In this document: in pieces, positions 21,819 to 32,100 of the stretch
How the letters are laid out: every line of letters begins with the position of its first letter
Position numbering within the stretch: the stretch's first letter is position 1
DNA from: Trichosphaerium sp. ATCC 40318
Taxonomy: Eukaryota; Discosea; Flabellinia; Trichosidae
Direction: 5' to 3'
DNA: 64,000 bases
Assembly: GCA_038496445.1 (NCBI GenBank)
Contig: JALMLS010000165.1
Span: forward strand, 107,576-171,575
Notes under the pieces: generated by a model
The model's input: only the letters and a program-made list of their open reading frames with translations
Told to the model about the DNA's origin: nothing
Database searches by the model: none
Position numbers and translations under genes: made by a program

Positions 21819-22445
21819 ATGGACGCACTGGAAGAACAATATAAGGAGATAGAAAACATTCCGTTTGACTTTACGCCAAACGAGCTACAATACAGCAGAG
21901 CAGAGATGTACAGCGCTATGGTTATGTCGTCGCATACTTTTAGCATCTCTATGTTCTTGGACAACTTTGAAAAGGACAACAAGAGCTTAGATACTGTAGA
22001 ATGGTCAGAAGATCCACGAGAAGTAATAGAATGTCCAAAAACAACTGAAGACGATCTAAAAAACCTCGAAAAGAAATTCAACGTCAAACTCCCTGAAGAC
22101 TACAAAAGAGCGTTGCTTAGCTTTGCAGGAAGAAGGCCAAAGTTCAATATAATGGCTTACCAAGTGATTTCAGATAAGGAAGAGAAGTGGTACCAGGACT
22201 TCCTTGGTCCATTGTATCCAGTAGACCAAGTTAAAAGAGTTCCTTCTAGTGTTGAAGGTGTTCATCTTCTTAAGATTGCTCACACTGGAACAGGTGCTAG
22301 AGTGTTGCTTGATTGTGCATCTATTAGTGTTCTTGTTTCAGGTAATGGGTTTATGGCTATTGCAGGTGAAGGCGTTGAGGATTTATTGTATCGTGTAAGA
22401 CTTGAGAGTTATGGGTTATTGATGGAGCACGAAAATAAATTGTAA
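21819..22445 (+). CDS. SMI1/KNR4 (SUKH) family protein
   Basis: Single-exon, 208-residue protein. The SUKH signature lies at residues 75-110 (TTEDDLKNLEKKFNVKLPED then YKRALLSFAG), the conserved helix and loop of this superfamily. An acidic N-terminal extension of about 70 residues precedes it. SUKH proteins include the fungal cell-wall regulator Smi1/Knr4, bacterial immunity proteins and several eukaryotic F-box-linked forms, so the exact role here cannot be assigned. The C-terminus after LLDCASISVLVSGNGF is compatible with the domain's last strands. The frame is intact and intron-free. Confidence 0.82.
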   Translation: MDALEEQYKEIENIPFDFTPNELQYSRAEMYSAMVMSSHTFSISMFLDNFEKDNKSLDTVEWSEDPREVIECPKTTEDDLKNLEKKFNVKLPEDYKRALLSFAGRRPKFNIMAYQVISDKEEKWYQDFLGPLYPVDQVKRVPSSVEGVHLLKIAHTGTGARVLLDCASISVLVSGNGFMAIAGEGVEDLLYRVRLESYGLLMEHENKL

Positions 22446-22702
22446 ACTTTTTCTACACAATGTCAGTGGTTCACATGCACATTCCGTAACTCACTTGACA
22501 ACAATCAGATTAGATTACAAACCAATTATTTGTATTTGCAAGAGAGTTTCTACAGAGGCTGTCCTTACCCCTTTGTGGCACTAAGACGCGAGAAAATAAA
22601 TTGTTTGTTCAAAAAAAAAAGTGTAAAGAAACCAATGTTGCGATCTATTACAAACAAGTTTTCTACCTTATCAGTCTTCTGAAGGTATTTGTTATTACCA
22701 TT

Positions 22703-23539
22703 TTACCACTCCATGTTATCACTTATTTCGTTGATTAATGAACTGTCTGAGGTTATCACGTGATACTCAGGGTTAAGCTTGAGAGTGACCATTGATTTTG
22801 AAGTTACATCGAGTACTTCAACTTTTTCTGATGTTTTATCATTCTCCGAATCCTCTGACTCCTCATCGTCACTTGCTGAGAAAACTCTTAGGGTTCCTCC
22901 ATATTCTAGTTTCTCACTCCCAACAACAATCGCAGTACCTTCCTGTTCAGTAAACAAAAGAGTACCAGTTCCGGTCAAAGTGTTTGAAGCGTCGTATTCT
23001 CCACCCCTCCCACATCCTTCAGCCCATCCATTCCATGTTGCTTCACCCATAAAGTTAACTTTGAGACTCATCTCTCCGGAATCCTCTGCAATCACATCAT
23101 CAAATTCAAACTTCTCTCCAAGGAAAGGTGTCATAAGATTAATATAAGTTTTAAGCCAGCATCCATAAGTTGGCTTCTTTAACTTTCTTCCTGAAGCTTT
23201 TTCTGAGAACCTTCTATTGTACATCGTGTGCCAGAGCTTATTTACCGATGAAGAGAATACTGTGAACCTGTAGAATTTATTTAAAGAGCCTAAGGTAAGG
23301 ATAACTTCACGTGGTTCAAGATTTTGTATTACCAATGTAAAAATATCCAGTATCGAAAGTATATCGCTATTTACATCCTGATCTTCTGGTATATCAATTG
23401 GTTGGCTTGGAGACAAAGAAGGGAATAGTTTAGTAACATCAACGCCTTCTTGGAATTGTTTCTTGGCATTTGTTTTATTAGACCCACTTTTTTCTTGTTT
23501 GTTGATGCCAGTTCCTTGTTTTTCTGCCATGGTATGCAC
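22703..23539 (-). CDS. F-box-like protein with acidic C-terminal region
   Basis: Single-exon, 278 residues; the ATG four codons in (MAEKQGTG) is an equally good start. A Lys/Gln/Ser-rich N-terminus leads to an F-box-like helix set at about residues 60-115 (LEPREVILTLGSLNKFYR, SSVNKLWHTMYNRRF). The middle has a Gly-rich beta region (TWNGWAEGCGRGGEYD, LTGTGTLLF) and an acidic stretch (SASDDEESEDSEND). F-box proteins recruit substrates to SCF ubiquitin ligases; the substrate module here is not recognised. The F-box match is weaker than in the other copies. Confidence 0.55.
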   Translation of the reverse strand: MHTMAEKQGTGINKQEKSGSNKTNAKKQFQEGVDVTKLFPSLSPSQPIDIPEDQDVNSDILSILDIFTLVIQNLEPREVILTLGSLNKFYRFTVFSSSVNKLWHTMYNRRFSEKASGRKLKKPTYGCWLKTYINLMTPFLGEKFEFDDVIAEDSGEMSLKVNFMGEATWNGWAEGCGRGGEYDASNTLTGTGTLLFTEQEGTAIVVGSEKLEYGGTLRVFSASDDEESEDSENDKTSEKVEVLDVTSKSMVTLKLNPEYHVITSDSSLINEISDNMEW

Positions 23540-24829
23540 TGTTGTAACTTTGTTGTTGTGCCAATACTTAAATAATGGTTAAGGCCCTTCACAAAAAGCT
23601 TCTTAGCACGGTACTTTAAATGAATAGAGGTCTGGGTCACGTTGGCTTCACAGATTTAATAACCATTAACAATACTGCTTTTGACCTCTATTCATGCGCA
23701 AGAGGAGTTCAGTTAACGCTAATACCTAAACATCAAAAGCGCTCAATAGGTATCTATAGAGTTAATGGTGGTACTCACAACATGTAAACAATACTCAAGT
23801 TAAGAAAAATAATTTTGTTTTTTAAATCACATGTTTGGGTAAATAAACCACAAGCTCGCTCTGCACCAAATCTATATTGGTCAGGAAAGTTAGCTGTAAC
23901 GTGCAACAGCATACATTGCTATTCAATGATTACATTTAATCATGAGATTAATGATATCTCGATAATGAACACTAATATGTATTCTCTGAATTATGTTATG
24001 AACTTTTTGTAAATACACTATTATCCTACAACTAAGCCATGTCTCTCTTACATATATTCTCATCTTTCGTGTGCCCTTCAACATTTCACTGGTTCCAGTT
24101 AAACTGCCAGATCTTTTAATAACTAGTATAACTTGCAATTTGTTTAAACTGTAAAAACTTGCTGTTATTTTCCAAGTGTTCTTGTATAATATAACAAATG
24201 CTTGGCGCTGCGTTAGAGCCATAAGACATTTTGTCTTCTTCCCAACATTGTCTATAGTTAGTGTTCCTTGGTTATTTGATAGAAGAAAGTCAAAGAGTGT
24301 TAGAACTAACCGCTACTTTTTTTCGTGGTGATTTTTTGATATATGGAACAAAATCATGTGATACCAAAGCTCTTTATCACTGCCACAAAAGTGTCCTGCC
24401 AAGTTATGTACATGCACAATGAGTAGGTCAATAAATAGGGTTCTGATATTTTGTGAGTGGACCGTTTGTACCGATAAAAACCCTTTGCAAAAAGTTCATT
24501 TTTCGGCTATTTTCTGATTTTTCCAAGGGTACTCCCGTTGACAGCGGACCGTGTTGAAGCTTGTTTAAGTGAAAATGACCTCAACCAATCGACCGGTTAT
24601 GGTCCTTTTATGTGAAAAAAGGTAAAAACTTATTATTTATAAACCGTTTTTTTTTCTTTAATCAAACTAACGTACATGACTAATAACTAGCGCTAGCACG
24701 CCAATTACATTCTTTCTACACGTGTTCACATTCAGTGAAGGCCCAGTAATATTTCTGGCCATCTTTACATTATTGTCTGTTTCATTCAAGTTTTGAGACA
24801 GACTGACTTTTAGCAAAAAAAATCCAGTT

Positions 24830-24895
24830 TCTGCCCGATCTGTCAGATCTGACGGATTTGACACTTCTGACAGATCTTGCAAATTGTCATTTTTT
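24830..24895. repeat. GATCTTGCAA-type palindromic repeat cluster, copy 1
   Basis: Contains CCCGATCTGTCAGATCTGAC and TGACAGATCTTGCAAAT, the same words found at 25455-25510, 26890-27010 and 27520-27630. The words are themselves near-palindromic around AGATCT and TTGCAA. Confidence 0.55.
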
Positions 24896-25113
24896 TAAAT
24901 GTGATCTACCCTCACGCCTGTCCAGTGAATTCAACCGTTTCAAACCCACGTGATTTAACAAACCCCAGAGCAAACTTTTTTATTTACATATTTGACGCGT
25001 AGCGGCGTTTACAAAGCCTACAGCAACGCTGGTGGTGTTTTGGGGCGGTTTTGACGTTGTTACACCTTCATTGCTGCTTGGATGCTACCATAGCGCTTCT
25101 GTTAGCGTGGGGT

Positions 25114-25144
25114 AGGCGCTAGCGTAGCGCTAGCGTAGCGCTAG
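25114..25144. repeat. GCGCTAGCGTA tandem repeat
   Basis: An 11-bp unit, GCGCTAGCGTA, repeated almost three times. Each unit contains the palindrome GCGCTAGCG, so the array can fold on itself. It is GC-rich against AT-rich surroundings. Confidence 0.7.
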
Positions 25145-25654
25145 TAAGTTATACACGTACGTTGATTTTTGAAGCAAAACATACAGCAAACAGTGTTTGA
25201 GGCATTCATACCGTGTTTGGCGGTAATGCGATAGCTTTGTAGGACATCATACCTTTTTAATTCGCTTTTAGCGCATTGAACACCTCTGTGGCTTGATCGT
25301 ACCGTGTACAGTTGGCGTAGGTAAAATACTGCGATCATCTTCCATGGTCAGTTGAAACTTACATTGACAATTTTGCTATCACTTACTATAAGGTACCTAA
25401 GTCATACAACGAAGGACAACATTGTAGCACAAATAGTTCACATTGTGATAGATCTACACCATTTGACAGAAGTGTCAGATCTTGCTAGATCTGCTAAAAG
25501 TGCTAAAAACTCACTTTCTAGGAAATATTAGTAAAACTTGAATGAAACATACAATAAGTTAAGCAGTGATAAGTTGTGTAAAATTGTACAATATTGCTGG
25601 GTGTAACACTAGCCGTTGAAATTTTACCCTCCTCACCTGCACGTAGGACTCCAG

Positions 25655-26612
25655 TCGGTTTTAAATTAGACCTCCAGTTCACCGGTAGAAATACAACCGT
25701 CCAAAATAGTACGCACAAAGGATCTTTGCTTTATTACAACCATAATTTTATACTTTATTTACAATTCCTGTTCTTATTGTTCGACTTCGTTCAAATTCTC
25801 GCATTTTTTCGAACAAGCTCGAACAATAATTGACGCAGTCCTTTAAACCTTAAACAACTGAGAAGACTGTTTAAAACTGTTTCAAAAGCGATTTGAGAGC
25901 GCTTCAAACCACACATGAAAGTGCTTTTACTGAAAAAAAAAACCCATAAAACGTTTTCAAGTGTTTTCTAAACGAGAATAGTGGCATTTCATAGGCCAAC
26001 ACCACAACATTTGGCATCTCATTGTACAAGACCACAATACGTTAATGAAAAGCAAGAACACTCGGATTTGGAAATAACTCGTAGCACTAATGTACGTACT
26101 CGTTTTGTTTGTTTCGGGAGTTTTTTGCAATAATTCTTGTTTTTTTTGTAATCAGGTTTGTACACCCGCTAAACCAATTATCATAGAATAAATGTCATCT
26201 ACTGAAGCTTCCTATTGAGATACTGCTTGATATAGCAGATATAGACTGGGAAGTGTACCTTACAATGCCACTTTTATCAAAAAAGACGGCAATAGCAACT
26301 AGATTCAATAGTGACTTGGTGAAACATTATAAGTGGATCCAAGTAAGAATAATACGTAAATGGCCCATGCTGTTCGCACCATGGAAAGTGTCTTATGAAT
26401 TGGTCAAGCAATGTTATTATATAAATGGTACACTAGATGGAGAGTATAAGGAATGGTTCGATGATGGGAGATTGAGAATACAATGTTACTATACAAATGG
26501 TAAACTAGACGGAGAGTACAAAAAATGGTCTAAGATTGGTGAACTAAGTATGCTATGTTACTATTCAAATGGTAAAATAAGTGGAGAGTACAAAGCCAAG
26601 AATCATAAATGA
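25655..26612 (+). repeat. Segmental duplication of the 12-14.5 kb F-box/MORN_2 locus
   Basis: Non-coding flank and gene both match the first copy (12040-12231 plus 13106-14503). This copy has no TTAA element and a shorter repeat region, so it preserves the pre-insertion state of the flank. Confidence 0.75.
26192..26612 (+). pseudogene. Shortened F-box/MORN_2 gene copy
   Basis: Paralogue of the 13.4 kb copy. The ATG at 26192 starts MSST, but one extra base throws it out of the F-box frame (LPIEILLDIAD). The downstream frame then continues to the stop at 26612. Only about four MORN_2 repeats remain (YYINGTLDGEYKEWF, YYTNGKLDGEYKKW) against a dozen in the sister copy, and the last repeat aligns with the sister's last, so internal repeats were lost or never gained. 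An in-frame ATG at 26253 could still give a 119-residue protein without a complete F-box. Confidence 0.65.
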
Positions 26613-26889
26613 GAAGGCAGAGACAATGAACATGAAATTATAATAGCCATCTTGCCAGTAAGCAGCAAGTCCAACGTTTGCAGTACAGTGAACACTGAGT
26701 TTGTATATATTTGTATTAATAAATTGGGTTTTGTTGTATGCTTGTGTTTTCATTGACACATGATGCGTAGGGCTTTTTCAGGTTCTGCAATTTCGGAGGT
26801 TTTGCTTCTCATCACGAATACTAAATACAGAACAAAAAGATGTATTGTCCGTAGCATTCAAGTTTGCGACAGGTTTGGCAGAAGTATCA

Positions 26890-27010
26890 AAGTGTAAGAT
26901 CTTGCAAGAACTAACAAAACTGACAGATCTTGTAAGTTCTGCTAGTTCTTGCAAGTTCTGTCAGATTTTGTCAGTTTTGATAGTTCTTGCAAGAACTGAC
27001 AGCTTTGATA
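26890..27010. repeat. GATCTTGCAAG/CTTGCAAGAAC repeat cluster, copy 2
   Basis: About 120 bp built from GATCTTGCAAGAACTAACA-like words and their reverse complements (AGTTCTTGCAAGTTCTGTC), in alternating orientation. It is capable of forming several hairpins. Confidence 0.65.
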
Positions 27011-27519
27011 AAAACCTGCTGAACCAGTGTAATGTGAATGCATCACATTCTATAACTCATGACAATGTACCTTCCTTGCCGTCCTTATGTACGTTAAGGC
27101 AAGACGAAAAAGCACTGTGTCAAAGTCACATCATCTAACAAGACGATCTCAGTATTTCATGTAGGGCGCTCTCATTACTACTCACCCAGTAGCCATAAAA
27201 ACGAGTACGAATCAATAATTATTTACATATTAACTAACAAGCACCACGCGCGAATGCTGGCACATTCAGGCGTAAAGAGGAGTATTTAACGTGAGATAAC
27301 GTTAAAACCTCAAGTAAAATTCCAAGCGCTTCCAAAGTATCTTGCGCTGCATGTACAGTATAACATAGCGTAATAATCCGTTTTAGAGTATAGGAGACAA
27401 TCGTTGGACCTTAGAGGTCAGAGACATAAGCTAATGTACCAAATAAATAATGGTGGTTAAGAACGTGGTGTCACAATAATTTGTATGCGTTGTACCTGTC
27501 CAAGTGGATTTAGTTTGTT

Positions 27520-27630
27520 CCAGAACTGACAAGATCCGTCAGATCTTGTAGTTTTTAACAGATCTTGCAAGAACTAACAAGATCTTGTAAGAACTAACAG
27601 AACTTGCAAGATCTGTCAGATCTGACTAAA
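27520..27630. repeat. GATCTTGCAAG repeat cluster, copy 3
   Basis: Same words as the 26.9 kb cluster: AACAGATCTTGCAAGAAC, AACAAGATCTTGTAAGAAC, TTGCAAGATCTGTCAGATC. About five units, orientation mixed. Confidence 0.65.
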
Positions 27631-27772
27631 CACGAAAACCAAAAGTCACAAACAGCAAAAAGTTGCAAAGATTAGCAAACTTGAATGATACGGACAATAC
27701 ATCAACCAACAAGTAGTTTTTCAGAAGCAACAGAGTTTCACCTAAACATAGATTAAGGTGCACACGTGCTAA

Positions 27773-28500
27773 TTGGTAAACCATATCTTCACCCATCGTT
27801 CGCTTTCGAACTATCGTCTCTCAAGTTTACCAAGATCACTGTTGGTCATCACCACGCAAAAACTCTTACTAATGAATTTTAAAGCAGACAAACTAGCGGA
27901 TAAAAAAAGAAGTAACAATAAAGCCATAGGAATCCCAAAAGGTCTACCAAACTGGAATATACTTGAATCAGGATTGAGAGAACATGTAACAAATAGCTTT
28001 ACAGAATATTTTTTCGACAAACTCGAAGAGAACTCTAACAAACACTGTAGAACGAGAAAAAATATCAACTTCAAAGCCAGCGTTACAGAAAATAAACTAC
28101 ATATTGACAGAACGATATAGTCATGGCTGTTAAAAGTAAGAAGCAACGGCCTTCCACTAAATAATTTCATGCATAAAAAAGGTAAACATATAAAATTCCC
28201 AATCACGCGAGATACATGAAAATGTACCCTAGTCCTTTTTGTTCTATATGCCAATCCCGTAAGAAATTAGAAAAAGAAGAAAACTTTACCCACTTTGTCT
28301 TATGTCACTCAACATACTTCTTTGAAAGACTGCAACATCACGCAAACCGGATAACGCAAGAACATCTAAAAAACAACGTAGAAGAAAAAGTAAGTAATAA
28401 AAAGAAATACAACGATATTGTGAACCCAAAGAACTCCTTCTGTAAATGTAAATGGTTCCGAAAGGAGGAACCGTCAAACGAAAGCAAATGTGTTTTCTGA
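27773..28500 (+). pseudogene. Remnant of a non-LTR retrotransposon, C-terminal end
   Basis: Two adjoining frames read as the tail of a LINE-type polyprotein: SWLLKVRSNGLPLN (after a stop), then a zinc-knuckle-like FCSICQ ... ENFTHFVLCH (Cys-x2-Cys ... His-x3-Cys), which many non-LTR reverse transcriptases carry at the C-terminus. Stops at about 28118 and 28217 break the frame. No reverse transcriptase palm motif is visible upstream, so this would be a 5'-truncated, decayed insertion. The family call rests on the C-terminal pattern only. Confidence 0.4.
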
Positions 28501-29198
28501 AAAGTTTGAAAATGTATATTCCATCCTTACTCCATTAAGACATTATCATGTATTTTGAGAAAACTGTTCTACAACGCACCAAAGATAAAAGATCAGCATT
28601 TTAGGTTGTACCATAAAAAGAAGCTGTTTTTCCGTCATCTTTATTTGGTATGATTAGATTAAACATTTTTTTTGCTACAGAGTTTAAAACTATTCATTTT
28701 ACAGACCAACTATGTCACCAGAGCAAAGTGCAGAGTGCTACAAGTCGACTAAGATAGTTAGTCTCATTCAGTCAACAAATCAAAAGCGACAAGCATCGTA
28801 TAGCAACAAAGCAAGGAACATTTGGTATGAATTATGCACAAACCCAATTTGTTTACTAGTACTATTTCGTTAACCTACTTTTCATTAGTTGTTGCTGGCT
28901 CTTTGATTGAACCCATATAATTCAAGTATCCTAAACCGGACAAGTTTGCTTTAGACAAACCAAAGGGATGGAGGTAGACAGTACATGTACGTACCTTTTC
29001 CTACCGTAAAAATCAAGACAGAATGGTTTTACAATGCCGTTCACTACAAAACAACAATTACTACAAAACAACAATTGGCGTAAACTTATGCATTCTACTA
29101 TGCCTTAAACTTTTTATGATCATAAGAGCATGCCTAAACGGCGCTTCAACTATCTCTACGCGTAGGCAATACTAGGAAAGAACCTGGTAGAATTTAAG
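28501..29198. other. Upstream region of the large NTPase gene, possible 5' exons
   Basis: Two candidates for missing first exons. ATG 28712 opens a 50-codon frame (MSPEQSAECYKSTKIVSLIQ). ATG 28968 opens six codons ending at a strong donor (GTACGT, 28987) that joins the 29199 exon in frame. Neither is proven. No other gene seen. Confidence 0.35.
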
Positions 29199-32100
29199 CA
29201 ACAACCTCGCGAAAAGTGTATTTACCGCTTTACTCTCATGTAGCGGACATTTCATTACCTATTTATCATAATTTAGTGCCTGAAACTGTTATAGCAGACG
29301 ACAAAGTACAAGAAATTGAAAAGGGGCTTGGAAGTCTTTCAGTTTACGACCCTAACCATAGCATGCAACGTACGGAGAAAATTTTTTTTGGAGCTAAAAC
29401 TGTTTTATCGGTTTATTCGTTCGGCGCAAAGCGCAAGTCCAACACCGCACTAATGCCTAAAAGGTTTTTCGGCAGAACATGTAGCCAAGCTGAGTAACGA
29501 AATGGTTCGCCTTTACACGCGTGTATACACCACGTACGACGTGAAAGATGATGTGGAAGAGCTGCGGAGAAACCTTGTTGAAGCCAAAGATTCAAATGTG
29601 ATTATTCTTGACTTATTTTACGACAAATACCTCGAAGTTCTGGAAACTTTTGTTAAAAATGAGGCAGCTTTTAGTCAAATACCCGAGGAACGACCAAAAC
29701 ATTATTTTGTACCAATCTTGGGGCTTTACTTTGGATGTGGTACCTCTTTCTAAATTCTTCATTACGCGAATCTCATGTTCTGTAGGTAAGTCAACGTTTC
29801 TCTGGCATTTTCAAGGAGCAATTGCAAGCGGTCTTAAAACTCACTTGGCAGTATGGTCAGTTTAAACGTGCAAGTTTACTGACTAAAATTAGGCCAAAAA
29901 AAAAAAAGAAAAATTACCCCTAGCGAACGAGATATTAGCACTAGCTAATGAGATATTCGAAGGGGATTTTGTGTACATTGATGTGCAAGCTATGAAACCA
30001 GGTAATACAAAATTCAACCGAAGGCTAGCCAACAAAATCATGGTGGAGAAATTCTTCAAACAAATAAACAATGCGCGTGGAATACGTACGCTCAACAATA
30101 CGTAGCTCAGCAATAACGTTCTTTTGGTTTTTTCCAGATTTGAAACAATCAGAACGTATGACCTTCAAAGAGGCGTTGTTGGAATATCACAACAAAGTGG
30201 GTCACAGGCATCCGCTAGTTTTTGGTTTAGATGAGATAAGTCCGACAAATAGATTTGTGGTGGATAGTGTATGGCTTCTATAACAAGTATTCTTTATACT
30301 CACTTTGAAGTTAGTTAAAACCATTTGGTGACTTTATTGATTGGATGTGGGCAACGTTGTACAACGTTGCTGCAGAGCTTCATACCAAGCGTAGAGTGCA
30401 TTTTGTGATGGCTGGACATAACCCTATTTTCATGGATATTGGTACTAGTTCCTTTAAAGTTGTGTTTTAATGTGGCTTATTTGTTCCTAGGTGGTGTAAA
30501 AGGTGATAACATTAAAGAACCTGGTTGGAGGCGTTCTTCAGTGACAAACAGTAAACCCATTCTTTTAAACGCAAGTCTTTTTCTTTTAGTCTTAAATTAT
30601 TGCTTTTCTTGTTGACTGATTGAAATAGAATTTCACACCCGAGTTTATGGAGAAAATAGTTGATAAGGCAATGACAAAATACAAACAACCAATTGAGTTT
30701 AAAGGGGATGCAAAAAAAAACTACGCAGAAAAAATGGTTGACATTTATGCAGGTCATCCTAGATTTATACAAAACGCATTTCAGTAAGCTAAATATTTTA
30801 TTTCGTTCCCTAACACCTAAAAGAGCATTACTTGATGAAGCTGAGAATTACAATTTTACAGACAAAAAGAAGCTGATTGTTACAGTTAAGGATCTGAAAG
30901 GGTATGTGGATTACCAATGTTAGGTTGTTATACCTTTAACTAATACTTGTTAAGTATATTGGACAGAGCATATTTGAAATCTACTCAAACAGATAGTAGA
31001 AAACAAGAAATACGGAACATATTGGATCCAGCCATGTTTGATGCACTAGGATTCGATTCAGTGCTGTTAGCATTCACTAAGATTGCTATTGTTGCTCGTT
31101 ATGAACTTCCTATTGCAGCAACTGCTTCTGTGGAAGAGGCTATGGGTACAGAGTTTTCAATAAACCCAGGGGAAGATGACAGCAGCAGACATATCTATAC
31201 TCTCAGAAAAATACACTCAATAGTGCCAATGATGCTTATCCCAAAGACAGGCAAAACACAAAAAGGAGCAGGGGCCTCATTCTATTATCCAAAGCTTCCC
31301 AAGCCTGTTATAGAATATATTCATAACCGCACCAACGATGTGGAACTTAAGCGTATGATGGAACAATCAAACACTGAGGAAAAAGGTATGGATTGGTTTT
31401 GTATCGTCCCTCAACCACTCACTCAGGGGCAATTTTGGAGAAGTTGTCCATAATTGGATTTGCAAACAAAGTAGGACAACGCCTTTCAGACATTATTCAC
31501 TCTTTAAAAGGGACTAAACTTGAAGTATGTGCAATCTCTCATGTTTTATCTTATTTATTTTTATATCAATTAACAATAAATAGAATGTTATACTTCCCAA
31601 GGAGTTCGCAGCATTTCCTAAAGTAACAAAAAAAGGAACACGTGTCAACTGGACTGATGTAACAGGGGAAACAGTACATGAGCTTCTAACTATTGTAAAA
31701 ACTGATTTTACAAACGCGTGGGACCTATATAAATCTCCTTGCATGTTAAATCCTCGTGATAAATCAGGTACCCAAAACTCAAAGTTTCATTTCATGCTCA
31801 AACAAAAAAACAAATAGGTTCAATGGATTTTTATTGCAAAGGATGTATAATCAATTCCGACGATAGGGAAAGCAACGACAAAGATAATATTACGTGTAAT
31901 ATTGGATGGCAAATGAAGGTATAGTTGTGAGTTGCGACTTACTAGTGTTGTAATTCTCGTTACAGGCAGAAAAGCATGGATTGAAGTTTGGTACACTTGC
32001 TGCCGAGATACCAAAATATCACGTGAAGAAATCCGATGCAACCATTGATGTGATTATGTTTATATGCTTATTGAGGGGCCAAGAGATGATAAATTTTATT

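Larger units (their letters stand above)
23540..25654. other. Repeat-rich gene-poor region
   Basis: No supported gene. Seen: an inverted pair TGAATAGAGGTC/GACCTCTATTCA (about 23620 and 23685), GATCTG/GACAGATC clusters (24830-24895, 25455-25510) and the GCGCTAGCGTA array. Short frames appear to be repeat read-through. Confidence 0.5.
26613..27772. other. Gene-poor region with two palindromic repeat clusters
   Basis: Contains the clusters at 26890-27010 and 27520-27630. The 97-codon frame across the first cluster reflects repeat composition. No gene or RNA recognised. Confidence 0.5.

Noticed and set aside
28712-28862. First exon of the large NTPase gene at ATG 28712
   Set aside because: Its possible donors do not match the phase of any acceptor without meeting a stop, so I left the 5' end open.
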